64,000 bases of DNA from Echinostoma caproni (GCA_900618425.1 UZAN01039890.1:17535-81534); one strand, 5' to 3'; shown: positions 11,906 through 22,970, numbered from the stretch's first letter. Program-made: numbers and translations. The notes: generated by a model from the sequence alone, not told the origin.

Positions 11906-12950
11906 TAGACAGTAGACATCGTGGTATGAAGTAGGTTTAATTCATGACACGACTTTTCACACATCTAAGAATGAGAAGAAAATGTTATTTTTCACGGAGA
12001 GAATAAACATGTTTAAAAACACGATGCAAATCCACGGAACATTAATGATTTTGTGGAGAAACATTGGACTATGTCCGTTTTGAGATATTTTTCCATCGAT
12101 AAATCTGATGTACCATGTGAATATAAAACTTCGGGCTTTTTCACACATTTGTGAGTAGTTTGGGCGCACCGAGAAGCGGTGTTGGATTCCCACATCTCCA
12201 TGAGTATACTGTAAGATACACTATTGCAACTATAGAAGAAAGAAACAAACTATCGGGCTGGCAATTACGGATGAGGAAACGATCGCAATAATACTGACGA
12301 ATGGTGGCAAATTAGATGTGTCATTTAGTGTAATCTAGTTTGCTCCTATCCGATGCTGTTCTCAATCGGACAATCCTCTTTCATCCGGCGCTGTTCATTA
12401 AAAAGTATAACATCTGTGCTAGTACTATCACTGAAATAACCACGTATTCGAATAATAGAAAATAGTCAACACCTAACTGAGAAAAATAAAACCAGAAAAT
12501 TGCTCAAGCAGTTACGCATTGTACGTTATTTGTTGCATGGCAGCCGTCTGATAGGTCGCTTCCCCCCGCAAAGAAAATTTCATCATTATCTATTGAATAA
12601 AATGAAGTAAAAATGAAAAAGAAAGAGAAAAGAAAAGAATATGTATTGTGTCATTATTCACTGACGTGAATTTTCATCACCGTACAGAAATGAGGATGTT
12701 TTCAAGTGACTCGAACTGTACGCTAACTTTCTAACGGTCCAACTTACCGTTTCTCTTCGAGCAGAGGAGCAGTAGAAACGAGCGTAACACCAACCTCTAC
12801 CCCACTTACTCCAAAACCGAAATTCCTAGACATAATTATTCCTCGTGACTGAGCTAGATCATGCAGGGTAAATTTGGCAACCGTAGGAGCTGAATTCGGA
12901 AGGCGATCGCGCATCTAATTAGCCTAACATTTGTTACACTTTTGCCAACA
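11900..12950. other. No feature recognised
   Basis: AT-rich and non-coding in appearance. Open frames on the minus strand at 11,957-12,201 have no features supporting a gene. Confidence 0.45.
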
Positions 12951-12955
12951 CCATC

Positions 12956-12976
12956 ACCAACGCCAACGCCAACGCC

Positions 12977-13010
<34 letters not shown>

Positions 13011-13019
13011 GCAACAACG
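12956..13019. repeat. (CCAACG)n / (CAA)n microsatellite
   Basis: Three to four CCAACG units grade into about a dozen CAA units. Minus-strand open frames rich in valine or leucine across it are composition artefacts. It lies just downstream, on the minus strand, of the exon candidate at 13,203-13,395, so it may be intronic. Confidence 0.95.
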
Positions 13020-13202
13020 AAGTCAACAACTGTGATGGTGACTTTTGGATTATCTCGCTTAAATTCACGTGCACGCGACACTGCAAGCTTATCTTGTCTG
13101 TCCGAGGATTTGTGAATTGCAATTTACTTGAAATCGATTCGTTCATTCGTCAATCCACCCGCCTCGGTACAAAAAAAGTAAACCACATCAAAAGTGATTT
13201 AC

Positions 13203-13395
13203 CTTTTCTTCCAACATGTTGGCGTCTGTTGAACACCATGACATAGTATGAATGAGATCAACGGCTAACACAAATGTTTGAGGTTCCAGGCCTGACAGAA
13301 ACGTGTAAACTATAGCGCACTGCAAATCTTGGAGAACACGTATAAAACGGTTAGTTGTCCGGTGCCCTCTGACGACCAAATGAAAACTTTTTACC
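13203..13395 (-). CDS. Probable internal exon of an unidentified gene
   Basis: On the minus strand a pyrimidine-rich acceptor (TTTTGTTTAG) precedes 193 bp that are open in one frame and end at AAAAG|GTAAAT, a good donor. The exon holds one leading base plus 64 codons, so it enters with two codon bases pending and leaves in phase 0. The product has a basic start (VKSFHLVVRGHRTTNRF), then alternating hydrophobic and polar residues suggesting paired helices, and ends NMLEEK. I do not recognise the family. Unlike most open frames here it is not shared with any repeat in the window and has balanced composition. Neighbouring exons were not found with confidence; flatworm introns can be many kilobases. 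Confidence 0.55.
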
Positions 13396-13399
13396 CTAA

Positions 13400-14740
13400 A
13401 CAAAATGATATTTTAAAACGTACACATTCCATCACTCGAGTAACAAACGTTTGAACACGTTTGTTCTCTGTCGGAAATTTCATCATGTTTAATTCGTTAG
13501 AATAAATCTAAATTGTTTATATCTCGTTATAATCAAATTATTAATAATTTGCTTGGAAATGCTTGAGGAATGAATGGAACAACTGTACTACCTCTGTTTG
13601 CCTATATATGGGGCATACATACATACGTTCGTTAAGCCGCCAGAGTGAATTCGCGTGTGATACGGTCGGTTTGAGTTTCACGTGTTAACACTAGGTTATC
13701 CGCGTCCACATCACTGATCACGTCCGCGTCTTACGAACACTCTACTTCTACCTATCCATCTATGTTGTATGTCTATCTTGTTTTATTGAACAGGGACATC
13801 TTGACCCAATGCAAGTTGGTTCGGGGATGCATGAGCTCAGTTTGGTTAGCAACTTTCGTTTCCCCCACGGAACATGCTTTTTGCGTGCATCCATCTCACA
13901 GTGTTTTCGATCAGCCGACTAACGGAAGAATGAATACAACGTACTAAGAAACAGTGAAGTTTGTTCGCCCAGGACGAACCGGATTACACAGCGGATTTTG
14001 ACGCTCAATAGGAACAGAATAGTTAGCAATTTTGAAGAACTCCTATACGAAGGTTTTGAAAACAATTGTAAAATGTGTTGCTAATAGTGGGAAACTCTCG
14101 TTTCAGTGCACACGGGGACAGTCTCAAACTAAATAGTTCACACGCGATACAGAAACTGAGCAAAAGAAAACAAAAATCTACCCTACATCAATAATGTTTC
14201 CTGAATCACAACAGAATTGCTGAGATGAGGACTGGCTTACAAAGAACTCATACGAAACCAAAGGATAAAATAATGGAGAAAAAGGAGGAAAACTTTGGTT
14301 TAGGATTAACCTTAAGGATCGCCTAACTCGGACAAACGCGGAGAACATTTTTCACAAATACTGATGAAGACAGTCAGAAGGTATGATCACATCTCACTAA
14401 ATTCACTTTCAGGTGGCGGAGCTTTCAAATTCGGCTGTGCCTAAACTACTATTGAATATTTTAGCGATTTTACAGTGGAAAACAGCCTTTTATTCTCTAC
14501 ATAATTTATCGGATCAATTCATTCAATTTTCAAGAATAAATGCTGTCCCTCCACCGCACATTTGCTACCTCCGTTCTATGGTGCGTGAACACCAATTTTC
14601 GTAGTATGCGCATTGTGTGCGAAATCGCTACAACCGATTGAGGAAGAATGAACAATGACTGCAAACANAAACAAAACACGGTGCTGACGGGACAGTCGCT
14701 CTTGGGCAGCTTTCCATCAACAGACTGACTGATCTCGTTA
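13400..14740. other. No convincing gene
   Basis: Open frames at 13,762-13,947 and 14,413-14,604 are short and unsupported. An isolated N lies near 14,667. Confidence 0.4.
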
Positions 14741-14754
14741 TTAGTTTCAGTCAC

Positions 14755-15297
14755 ATGCGTTCACTTCTGGGAAACGTTGATGAACTCAAGAGTACGATAC
14801 GTGAAAAAGTGTGCAAAAGTGATGGAATTATTATGCTCCAAGAAAGTTGGTCACATACTGAAATTGAGGACGGTATTGTACTGCTTGATGGATTTGATAT
14901 CTTTCGAGATGATCGGATTGTGAACTTCAATAAAAGAAGTGGTGGAGTAGTCACTTTCGTCAACCGTATGTGGTGCAACAGCTCTCATCTTTTGTTTCAT
15001 TTTAGTACCAGGAAAATCAACTGCATTGTCGTTCAATGTAAACTCCGTTTTCTTAGTAATTTTCATCANCAGTCACTGTGTATTGTGGCTGGTGATTTTA
15101 ATCGTTTCGATATTTCTTTCTTAAGAACTTCAGGTTTGCTTAATCTTGTGCACTTTTCCACTAGTTTGGAGGCCCACCTTGATGGCATTTTTGTAAATAT
15201 CCCAGATGTCTTCTCTATAGAAAAACGGACTCCAGTACAGTTCTTTTGCACCCTAAAATATATGATTAAATGTTTAATCTTCAACATACTCAGGTAG
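14755..15297 (+). pseudogene. CR1/Jockey-like LINE: endonuclease domain
   Basis: The frame keeps the exonuclease-endonuclease-phosphatase order of an APE-type LINE endonuclease: RSLLGNVDELK near the start, LQESW (metal-binding glutamate) at about residue 28-32, a KRSGG block near residue 62, GDFNRFD near residue 113-119 (a catalytic Asp and Asn) and AHLDGIFVN near residue 140. This domain nicks target DNA to prime reverse transcription. The block around the terminal SDH histidine is not obvious and the frame breaks near 15,240. It belongs to the same element as the reverse transcriptase at 15,804-17,270. Confidence 0.8.
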
Positions 15298-15803
15298 CTT
15301 CACGAACAGTTCGAAGGATGATTTGTACCCACGATAACCTATTTCGATTCCAAGACATGATCTGCTCAACTGATTTTTCTGTTTTCTCCAATTCCAGAAA
15401 TTCTCACAGATGCTATATCTCCCAGGTTACCTTAATTTCTGTTTCTATTTATGTTGCCCTGACGATACCATATATTTCCGTACTGAAAGATTTTAATCGC
15501 CTCTTCTAAAACGTCTTTGAATTGATAAGGAAAAACCATATATGAATGACAGGCACTACGATGTTAAGCGATTACCGGTTATAGTGAAGGCAGAGGTCTA
15601 TGTTAAGACCATTCGGGAAACTAGAGAAGTCCCGAGATGTGGTCGGCGTTGAAGCAACTCTGTCGCAAACATGAGAGCTCTTGAGATGACATCGAAGAAT
15701 TGAATCGATGATTTTCTGCCTCTTCTCGATCAAAATCTCTGCCGTTCTTTTCAGTTTTCTTGAAAACACCAACCCTGTTTATCCGACTTAGTTTCTCAAA
15801 GTT

Positions 15804-17270
15804 TTGAAGCCAAGTAAGTCGAAAAAGACCTACGAACCGAACTCATTAGCCCTCATTTTATTGAAAACCTATGCCGAACACCTTGCAACATCCGTTGCAA
15901 AGTTGTTCAACTTGTATATATCTTCCGGAACAATCCGGGGTTGGTGGAGGGCTGCCCTGATAAGACCCATTCCCAAAAAGGGTTCTTTAAAATATCGACA
16001 GATTGCCTATACTGCAGACCTGTTGAAAGTCTTCGAAAGAGCGCTGTTGAAGCGGTTGTCGACACTCTCTGATGTTCTTGATCCTCTTCAGTATGCTTAT
16101 AAGAAATTCCTTTCAATTGTTAATGACGTCTCGTATGTTGTCCATTTTGTGACCTCAGTTCTTGATAATGCTGAAACTGTTCGTCCTATTTTTCTTGATT
16201 ATGCCAACGCCTTTGGTTCGCTTGACCATCGCATTATCAGTCAACGTCTTGTTCACTGCGGCTTAGGATTTGACGTGTTAAAGGTTCTTGTAAACTAGTT
16301 CTCTTTTAGGACGCAATTTACCTCATGCAATGGCAAAACTCCGTCCTCTTCTTACGGTAACTCTGATGTTTTTCAGAGTGCCACTTTGTCTCCCTTCTTT
16401 TTTCCCTGTACATAAACAACTTGTCTGTCCGTACCAAATTTATTGTCTTTAAGCATGCTGACAATGTGATGAATAGGTGCCCCTCTAATAACGATGTATC
16501 TTTCCATCAACTTCAAGGCAGTCTGGAAGATGTTTTTAGTTGCTCCCTACCGCGATTCCTGATGCGTAATGTTTCCAAATGTCTTCACGTTCCCTTCAAC
16601 TTTAAATTTCGCTCCCGCTTTAATGATTTACCGGATATCGTGGTTAACAGTCAAATAATTCCCAAAACTGACTCTTATATACATTGGAGTCATTCTATCC
16701 CCCAATCTCCCGTCTACTGAACATGTAGAGAACGTTCCATTTCTCCTGTTCGCCGATCTTGGCAATTTTTTTGCAAACGTTTCATCACCAGCCGAGGTGA
16801 GTAGAGAACATCTACAATAGAGTTCGTAAGCCTTCTTTTTATAGTTTTAGTCTTAGGAAGCTTTCTGTCCCCCAAAACGTGATTTTCTCATTTCGTGGTC
16901 GTATGTATCGCTCCTCACCGGCTGTACTGTTCCGCTGAATTTTTTTCCGGCCTAAAAGTAAAAGATTTCATAGTACTTTCCAAATCCATAAAACGTTCTC
17001 GAAGCAATGACATAGCGAGAAATGTTCTGGTTCATTTAATTGTGTGCAAACATATCGACGCATATGAAAGAATAGCAGACAGAATCTTGGACAACAAAGA
17101 TCACTACTTGGACAACGAACTTTTTAGATCCATGTCAACCCTCTTACCCGCTCCCATTATAGGCTCCTTCCCGTATTCACCATCACATATAGAAACAGCA
17201 TCCTCCATTTATTTACCCTCATTTTAGTGAATCGGGCAACAATTATTACAGGTCTGGTGGAAAACCTCAT
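15804..17270 (+). pseudogene. CR1/Jockey-like LINE: reverse transcriptase and C-terminal part
   Basis: The frame from 15,804 shows the fingers block WWRAALIRPIPKKGS (residues about 46-60), then FLDYANAF-SLDH near residue 129, the first catalytic aspartate region. After a stop and frameshift, the YADD equivalent near 16,450 reads HADN, so catalysis is lost. The part from 16,540 continues to EHVEN at 16,733, is interrupted by a 67-bp insertion and resumes IYNRVRK at 16,810, then a C-terminal region to about 17,270. A short 3' UTR ends near a TTGAATTAAA motif at about 17,450. Between the endonuclease and this part (15,300-15,800) frames are broken. Confidence 0.8.
16734..16800 (-). mobile_element. 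67-bp HHP fragment inserted in the LINE, with 9-bp target duplication
   Basis: The segment matches the 3' part of the HHP element at 17,446-17,763 on the minus strand, from helix II of the hammerhead to the element's 3' end. It is flanked by direct repeats GTAGAGAAC (16,725-16,733 and 16,801-16,809). Removing it and one duplicate makes the LINE frame continuous (EHVEN then IYNRVRK), so the insertion came after the LINE. The 5' end lies inside the ribozyme, just past the CUGAUGA core, so this copy cannot cleave. Confidence 0.85.
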
Positions 17271-17445
17271 GAGTTATTTTATTTAATCATATTTTAATCT
17301 ATCACTATGGTCTTCTTGCTTGCAGTGTGCTGTCTTTTTTGTTTATCCCATTCACCCTCTTATCTGATCCCCCACATTCACCGTATTACGGTGAAAAATC
17401 GCTGAACATTCACCCGTTGGGTGCATAAAGCTTAATTTGGTTTGA

Positions 17446-17763
17446 ATTAAATTTCACCTGTTCGTCGAGCTTGGCAATTTGTTCGCAAACGTTTCATCAC
17501 CAGCCGAGGTGACATCATCAGTGCTTGTGAAGTGGTAGTGTTCTGCTTGTATCCGTTCGTTTATATACGTGTTCTTCTCCACCGACTATTTTTGTCCCTT
17601 TTTCTCACTCTGTTTGACTCGGTTCGCCGTTAAATTGATGCGAGGGGGTGAGGGTGAGAGGGGTTTGCGGTTTCCTTCCGTTTTCAGGTCACGGCGTGAC
17701 CTATTTTGTTGCGTCATTTGAGTTGCATTGTAATTCACCCAAGCTACGAGAACCGATTTTCAA
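17446..17763 (-). mobile_element. Hammerhead repeat HHP, near-complete copy
   Basis: About 318 bp bounded by imperfectly extended 8-bp direct repeats TGGTTTGA (17,438-17,445 and 17,764-17,771), a possible target duplication. Read on the minus strand it carries a type-I hammerhead near its 3' end and no A/B-box head or open frame. A shorter copy sits at 16,734-16,800 and a rearranged one at 11,425-11,905. Size, lack of coding capacity and ribozyme type resemble retrozymes or solo terminal repeats of Penelope-like elements; the assignment is inferred. Confidence 0.65.
17482..17531 (-). ncRNA. Type-I hammerhead ribozyme of HHP, full conserved core
   Basis: Minus strand: CTGATGA (17,515-17,521), then one extra U, then helix II GTCACC-TCGGCT-GGTGAT (17,496-17,513; six pairs, one G-U), GAA (17,493-17,495), a two-pair loop-free helix III ACGT (17,489-17,492), and H17 = U (17,488). 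Cleavage is predicted between 17,488 and 17,487. Helix I has GCA/TGC, an ACAA bulge, then TTC/GAA. One extra base after A9 is known in some natural hammerheads. Very short helix III implies activity as a dimer or in a tandem transcript. Confidence 0.6.
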
Positions 17764-17774
17764 TGGTTTGATTT

Positions 17775-19080
17775 GACTTGATATGTTGATCATGATCAAG
17801 ATGTTCCCTTAGGATTGGTGACAATCACGAAATGAGCCCTGTCAAAACAGGTGCGGGAATTTCGCGAGGTTTGGTACTGTTCGAACAGACCGGTTAGCAG
17901 GCCTATCCGATTGGATCACAGGAGCATGCCAATTGGACCCAAGAACCAGTTCGCACAACAAACAAGAGGCCTTGACGTCTTAAGCACAGGATACTTCAAC
18001 GAGGAGTTAAGCTGAGACCAATGGGCACAATATACTATAGAAACGAATGGAACCGAAACAACTCCATTCCACAAGCATTGACGATATCACTTCGGCTGAA
18101 GACAAAACGTTTTGAAGACACGAAATGGCCAAGCCCAGCGAATGGTTAAAAATGAACGATATACATACCATACTGCAGAATTCGCAAATCCACGATTTCG
18201 ACCGTCTGTCTGTTTGTCTATCTCTTCGCCAGATATGGACAGTTTCATTCTCTCGATGACTGTAAACATTTGTGATCTCACAGCTAATACCAAGGCTAAT
18301 CGTGTTGAGAGAATCTTTATGCACCCAGTTGGACGACTTTGCAGCTTTTCGACACCATATCTGTGGATATAAAATTCTCAGAATCAGATGAAGTTAAATT
18401 AAAAGCAGACAAAACCTTTTTCCACCAGGCAAGCACTCTGCTATATATCATGGATAAATGTTCGCCTGATCAAAGAGAAAGAATTCGACACAAAAAAATA
18501 ATTTAATTACGATTTTCAGGAGAACAAGGAAATACAATTTTGAACTTTCAGTTGGTCAACAATGGGGATACAGCTGTTGAGACTTTAGTGTGAAAGCGTT
18601 TGAGAGTATTTTAGTACTAAATATGTTACATTCATGTAGGTATCTGCCAATGAGAGAGATCAAAAGTGTGTCTCCGTTTTCGTCACAGCATTCACAGACC
18701 AAGTTTGAGGAGCTTGCCAGTAAGTGAAAGTATTTTTTTCAACCGGTCCGGGGAAATTAAATGGCGAGTAGTAAAATTATTGAGAGACCTATCAAATCTC
18801 CATAGATTTAACATTTAACTTGTGTGGGGAGAAAGTATTGTGAATGGTGAAGTAAATGCGAGTTCACAGTTATCGTAGAAACCTTGTTGTGAGGGCTTTA
18901 TATGGTTCAACCATCACCAGGGAAAGCTCAACATCCCAGCCCATTTTTTGAGACATTTAGTGAAAAGGAGGGGGATAGAGACAGGATCACAACATGATGA
19001 AACTTGGATTGGATTTCTGAAGTTTCTCTAGAAGTTAGAATTTCACATCCCTAAAGAACTGTTTCGGCATGTTGGCACCC
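17775..19080. other. No feature recognised
   Basis: Opposed open frames at 18,007-18,372 mirror each other on the two strands and show no domain. The remainder is non-coding in appearance. Confidence 0.45.
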
Positions 19081-19084
19081 TAAG

Positions 19085-19400
19085 AATTTAGAAGAAATGA
19101 ATTTGTGGCCAATTCATTCGTGACCTGAATGTAAGACCTGAATTGTTGGGAGGCTTTAGATTAAAGTTGAGAGATAGCCAACTGTCTCTCCCTCCGTTGC
19201 CGTCGGGTCAAACTAACAGACTAACACTGAAGATGATAACTTAGAAAACATGAATTGACGATTCGGTTCAACCGTTGTTTGACCTGGTTGGCATAGTGGT
19301 AATGTACATACCTACCATGCGATGGTGGATGGGCTCTAACAAGAGCGAAACTCGAGTCTAGTGCTACCGAGTGCATGGTTGACTAGAAGAGCTGAAGAAA
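19085..19400 (+). mobile_element. Hammerhead SINE, family HH2, copy 1 (ribozyme core deleted)
   Basis: Aligns to the HH2 copies at 27.7 and 28.2 kb from a leader (about 19,085) through a perfect A box TGGCATAGTGG (19,289-19,299) and the tail CCGAGTGCATGGTTGA. A deletion between about 19,325 and 19,332 removes the B box, the 5' side of helix I and most of CUGAUGA. What remains is helix II GCTC-TAACAA-GAGC (19,333-19,346), GAA, the helix III octamer ACTCGAGT (19,350-19,357), H17 = C and TAGTGC. Confidence 0.75.
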
Positions 19401-20154
19401 GTAAATGAAGGTGATGTCTGTAGGATGGTCAGTTCTAATCGATCAGTTTCACTTATCTCACGATTCGCATGCACTTACCCATGGTCTCCCAAATAAAGCA
19501 TCCGTTGGTTTGCTTGAAGCTTGCGCATGGTTGCGGATACTATCGCGTGTTTTCTCTCTGTACCAGTCGAGTGACCGGCCTAAGGGATAGTTTGCGGCCG
19601 TTCCAGTTTGCTTTTTCTATTCGAATTAAACCACTCACTCACTTGGCTATCCTGTGCAGGGCAAAGTGGTGACAGATCAAGCAAAAAGATAGACCCCAAG
19701 GCTGATTCACACGGAATGAACTATGGACCTTGGGGCCAAATGCACAGTTATGGTAGAAGTATTGATACAAGAGTTCCGGTAGTGTTCCGTGCAACAATTT
19801 TAATTCATAGAAGTTTATTTAGATCGATGATGAAATGGTCTCGCACAGTTACAGGCCGTTCTGTATGTCATATGGATTGCTAAGTACCAGTTAACAGTTG
19901 CATAATATAACTATAGAACAGTTTTTAATCCATGCGCATTTACATAGATCGGGGCTGTGGAGTGTTACTTTTCTGTGGATTCTCAGTCCTTGGGACTTCA
20001 TTTTATGGCAACACATCCGACCTGTCTGCTAAACCATATCATGTGCTTAGAATATCAGGGGTGCTATACCCATGAATTAGCGCTAAATAAAACGAAACAA
20101 CGCAGGTGTTGACCCTCGTCCTTGCGGCTCGGAGCCAAGGATCTCTCCCCTCAC

Positions 20155-20158
20155 NNNN
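20155..20158. other. Four-N micro-gap
   Basis: The same CCTCAC lies on both sides (20,149-20,154 and 20,159-20,164), so the gap is probably an unmerged contig overlap. Confidence 0.8.
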
Positions 20159-20164
20159 CCTCAC

Positions 20165-20240
20165 GATAGTGTACAGTGTGGGTGAGTCCCAACAAAAATG
20201 AAACAACTCTTTGTTGGCTATCAGATAAGCTTTTCTAATC
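20165..20240 (+). mobile_element. Hammerhead SINE, family HH1, remnant
   Basis: GTGAGTCCCAACA, ATGAAACAA and CTCTTTGTTGGCTATC follow in the HH1 order, but the second half of helix II and helix III are deleted or diverged. The ribozyme is dead. Confidence 0.5.
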
Positions 20241-20244
20241 ATTA

Positions 20245-21625
20245 CAGATTAATTAGCAAGCAAAACGGACTGTCTAAGCAACGGTTAACCAATCCAATTC
20301 TACGGGGATCAAGTCATCGATTCCCGTTACTCAACAGTTCATCGGTCTCGTGGTGACCACCTTGAGTACTCCAGTTGTTTAACCATCACAAGGCTGCGTG
20401 TTGTAGAAATTACATATCAGACATAAGTGTTTTTTGTCGAATAAGTGCACGTAAGTGTTCATATTTTTCTAACCCCATTAGAGCAACAGAAGCGCAGTCG
20501 TTGTCCCTCAAACGCAGCCCCATATCACATAACCCGTATCCGTTCAACCTAAATGAACCCAAGTAAAAAGTGAACGGTTATCGGTTCACCGTTGACCGTT
20601 GACTAATGCCAAATGCAAAACGATAATAATCAGGTCGTATATTATGTTTATGACGAAATTCAACAAACTGTGCCTCGATTGTTCCACAGTTTAATCGATA
20701 TCACTAGCGACCAGTGAAAGCCTGTTACGTGTGTGTTCTTGTGGGTGAAAACAGATAATTCAATTTACCGCAACGGAAAGACTGAGCCACTACAGTCAGT
20801 CAACAGAAGGGATTCTGTTCATCAACGAGAATAACGGAAGTTCCATCTCGACTCGCAATAAGACATGTTCGTGTGTGAATGACTGAGCGCTTACACAACA
20901 ACAGACAGAACACAGAAACAACTTCCTGTGAGGCACTTACAACATACGCATGCATGTTGGACCAACCGGCACAAAATAATAGGAACAGGTTCCTTGCCCC
21001 AACATTTTTTTCATGCGACTTGAGAGCAATGTCTTACACACACAAAGCACGTGATTTGTAATTGGGCAACACACTCCAGTAGGGTTCAGATTCATACATA
21101 TTAGTCTGGGGGTGACCGCGAGAGTGCACGAAGCAAGGACCTATCATCCTAGATGTAGTGTGAAACACCGTGCAGAAGTGCAAGGTTGATCACGTGAACT
21201 GAGTCAAATTAACCAGGATGATGAGGTAAAATAATAAATACACCGCAAATTTACTTGTCTGGTTTCAGCTACAACATACGTCAGTTACAGTATACATCGC
21301 TCAGCAAAGGGCAAAAAATCTAATAACGAAAAACCGGACTTCATAAAATGTGAACACATCATCGAGGGGTATTGTCTACAGATGGGTTCTACATTTAATA
21401 TCTGCCTTTCATCAACATACTCCGCTAGTTTCGTATTTGTTATACCTTCCAGTATTGTGCTGTCTATCTGTCTGCCTATCTGTTGAGTCATTTGTTTGGA
21501 CGGTTGCTTTGATTCGCCAAGAAACAAGACCATCAAGAGTGCCTGGTGCCTTTGAACAGTCGAATGGGCTAATCCAAGCTTGCTGATGTAAAATTGACTG
21601 AGCCAGTCGCACAAGGTGATGACCG
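20245..21625. other. No convincing gene
   Basis: A minus-strand open frame at 21,285-21,629 (114 codons) is open on the other strand as well and has no recognisable domain or splice boundary. Confidence 0.4.
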
Positions 21626-21629
21626 TCAA

Positions 21630-21790
21630 CCATGTAGCTCAGGAGTAATGGTTTTAAATCCCGAGCCGAATGATCGCCGTTCGAGTCCTGACAGGGACAA
21701 AAAAGTACGCACTGCAGACGAATCCCAAACAGGACGAAACATCTGTCCAGAGCTCTTTGTTGTTTATCACAAACATTTCCATCGCATTTG
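21630..21790 (+). mobile_element. Hammerhead SINE, family HH1, complete copy with A and B boxes
   Basis: A box TAGCTCAGGAG (21,635-21,645) and B box CGTTCGAGTCC (21,678-21,688) stand 32 nt apart, a normal polymerase III type-2 spacing; the head looks tRNA-derived. The hammerhead (21,709-21,753) starts 20 nt after the B box: GCACTG / CAGAGC helix I with one mismatch, helix II, GAAA, octamer ACATCTGT, H17 = C21747. The core reads CAGACGA, with the essential U4 changed to A, so this copy is inactive. The tail ends near TTTCCATCGCATTTG. Confidence 0.8.
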
Positions 21791-22214
21791 AATTTGAGGA
21801 ACCATTGAGTAACATGATCTTATCATATTTACGTGAAAGACGGAATGCTTTCAACAGCCTACAACCGGTAGGGTCGTTTCCAACAAGGTGACATGCCAAG
21901 TTCACATAGGCGGAAAGTAAAAACTACGCAGAAAATGTTTCCGATTCCGTTTATTTGTTCCATGTTATCACGGAGCTGTTCGGACCCAAATCTCTTCATC
22001 GAAATCGTTGACACCCTTTCAACTATTGTGACGAGATAACTAGTCGGACTCTCAAAGATGCCAACTTCGTTAATAGAACCATTAAGTAAAATCATGCAAA
22101 ACTGTCTGAATGCTAGAATTGCATTTCGAAACTATATTTCGTAATCCAACCCGGTCACTGGGAACATTTCTTCAACCTTGTCAACATTACTTCTACCCTT
22201 GTATTTCTCCTAGG

Positions 22215-22852
22215 TTTCACCACAGCTGTGCATCAGTGAAAGGCTCCAAACTTTGGCGCTACCTTTCCCTGAAGGGTGTACCCGAGACGTTTAGCTCGAT
22301 ATAAAGATTCCCCTATATTACTGTCCGAAGCCGAGTCCGAGCTTACGGTACGTTTTCGCCCGAACTCACTACAGAAAGTGGTGTTCGTCAGGGTCGCCCT
22401 CTCTCTCATTTTCTATTTAACCTTGTTATGGATTTGGTTTTTGAAACAGCCCTATCCTCGTGCAAGGATAGCTGTATCGATTTACTTCCAGGTGGTAGGC
22501 GTTTGATATGGGGTGTGCAGACGACATTGTGCTGCTAAGTGAAGACCCGCGTAAGTTGCAAGCTCTTGTGGAGAGCTTGCGTGCTATTATAACCATGTTC
22601 GGTATGCATTTTACACCTTCAAAGTGTAAAATGTTACTACAGACTGGGTTGGTCCAGCACCCAGCCTCATTAATAGACCAAGTAGACACATTTTGCCATC
22701 TGAGCAGCTATATCTCACGCGGTGGACGCATCACGGATGAAGTGTCTGCTTGCATACAGAAGGCTGGGATGGCATTTGTCAACTTGAGACATCTGTAGCA
22801 CCGTCGCAAAATTCGGCTGTCTGGTAAGGGTCGAGTAGACAACGGTGCTCGA
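22215..22852 (+). pseudogene. RTE-like LINE reverse transcriptase fragment
   Basis: Motifs in order: SKLWRYLSLKGVPETF near 22,250, a stop near 22,302, RVRAYG, SGVRQGRPLS-FLFNLVMD near 22,390, CADDIVLLSE near 22,520 (both catalytic aspartates kept; the usual Y is C), SKCKMLL near 22,620, then ISRGGRITDEV and AFVNLRHL, stop, KIRLSGKGRV near 22,835. One stop and frameshifts disable it. The frame then ends abruptly where the next 90 bp of the same gene are inverted. Same family as 6,715-7,335 and the minus-strand copy at 36,670-37,700. Confidence 0.85.
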
Positions 22853-22945
22853 ACACCGACAGTCTATCTTTATCTTGTTTTCTTAATGGCCAAGTTTCTG
22901 CGCCGTATGGCAGAACTGGCTGAACTGCTACAGCATTTACTCAAA
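22853..22945 (-). pseudogene. Inverted piece of the same RTE-like LINE
   Basis: The minus strand encodes a PYGAETWPLRKQDKDRLSV segment and FEH, the residues that should directly follow the KGRV block ending at 22,850. It matches 6,733-6,775 almost base for base. Confidence 0.8.
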
Positions 22946-22970
22946 GTCAAAGTCAAAACTTTGACTTTGA
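22941..22970. repeat. Perfect 13-bp palindrome
   Basis: TCAAAGTCAAAGT (22,941-22,953) is followed after CAAA by its exact complement (22,958-22,970). It adjoins the LINE inversion point. Confidence 0.9.

Noticed and set aside
12854..13146. Val- or Leu-rich minus-strand frames
   Set aside because: They translate the CAA microsatellite.
22853..22945. Twin priming as cause of the LINE inversion
   Set aside because: For either insertion strand the inverted part would lie on the other side; the order does not match.
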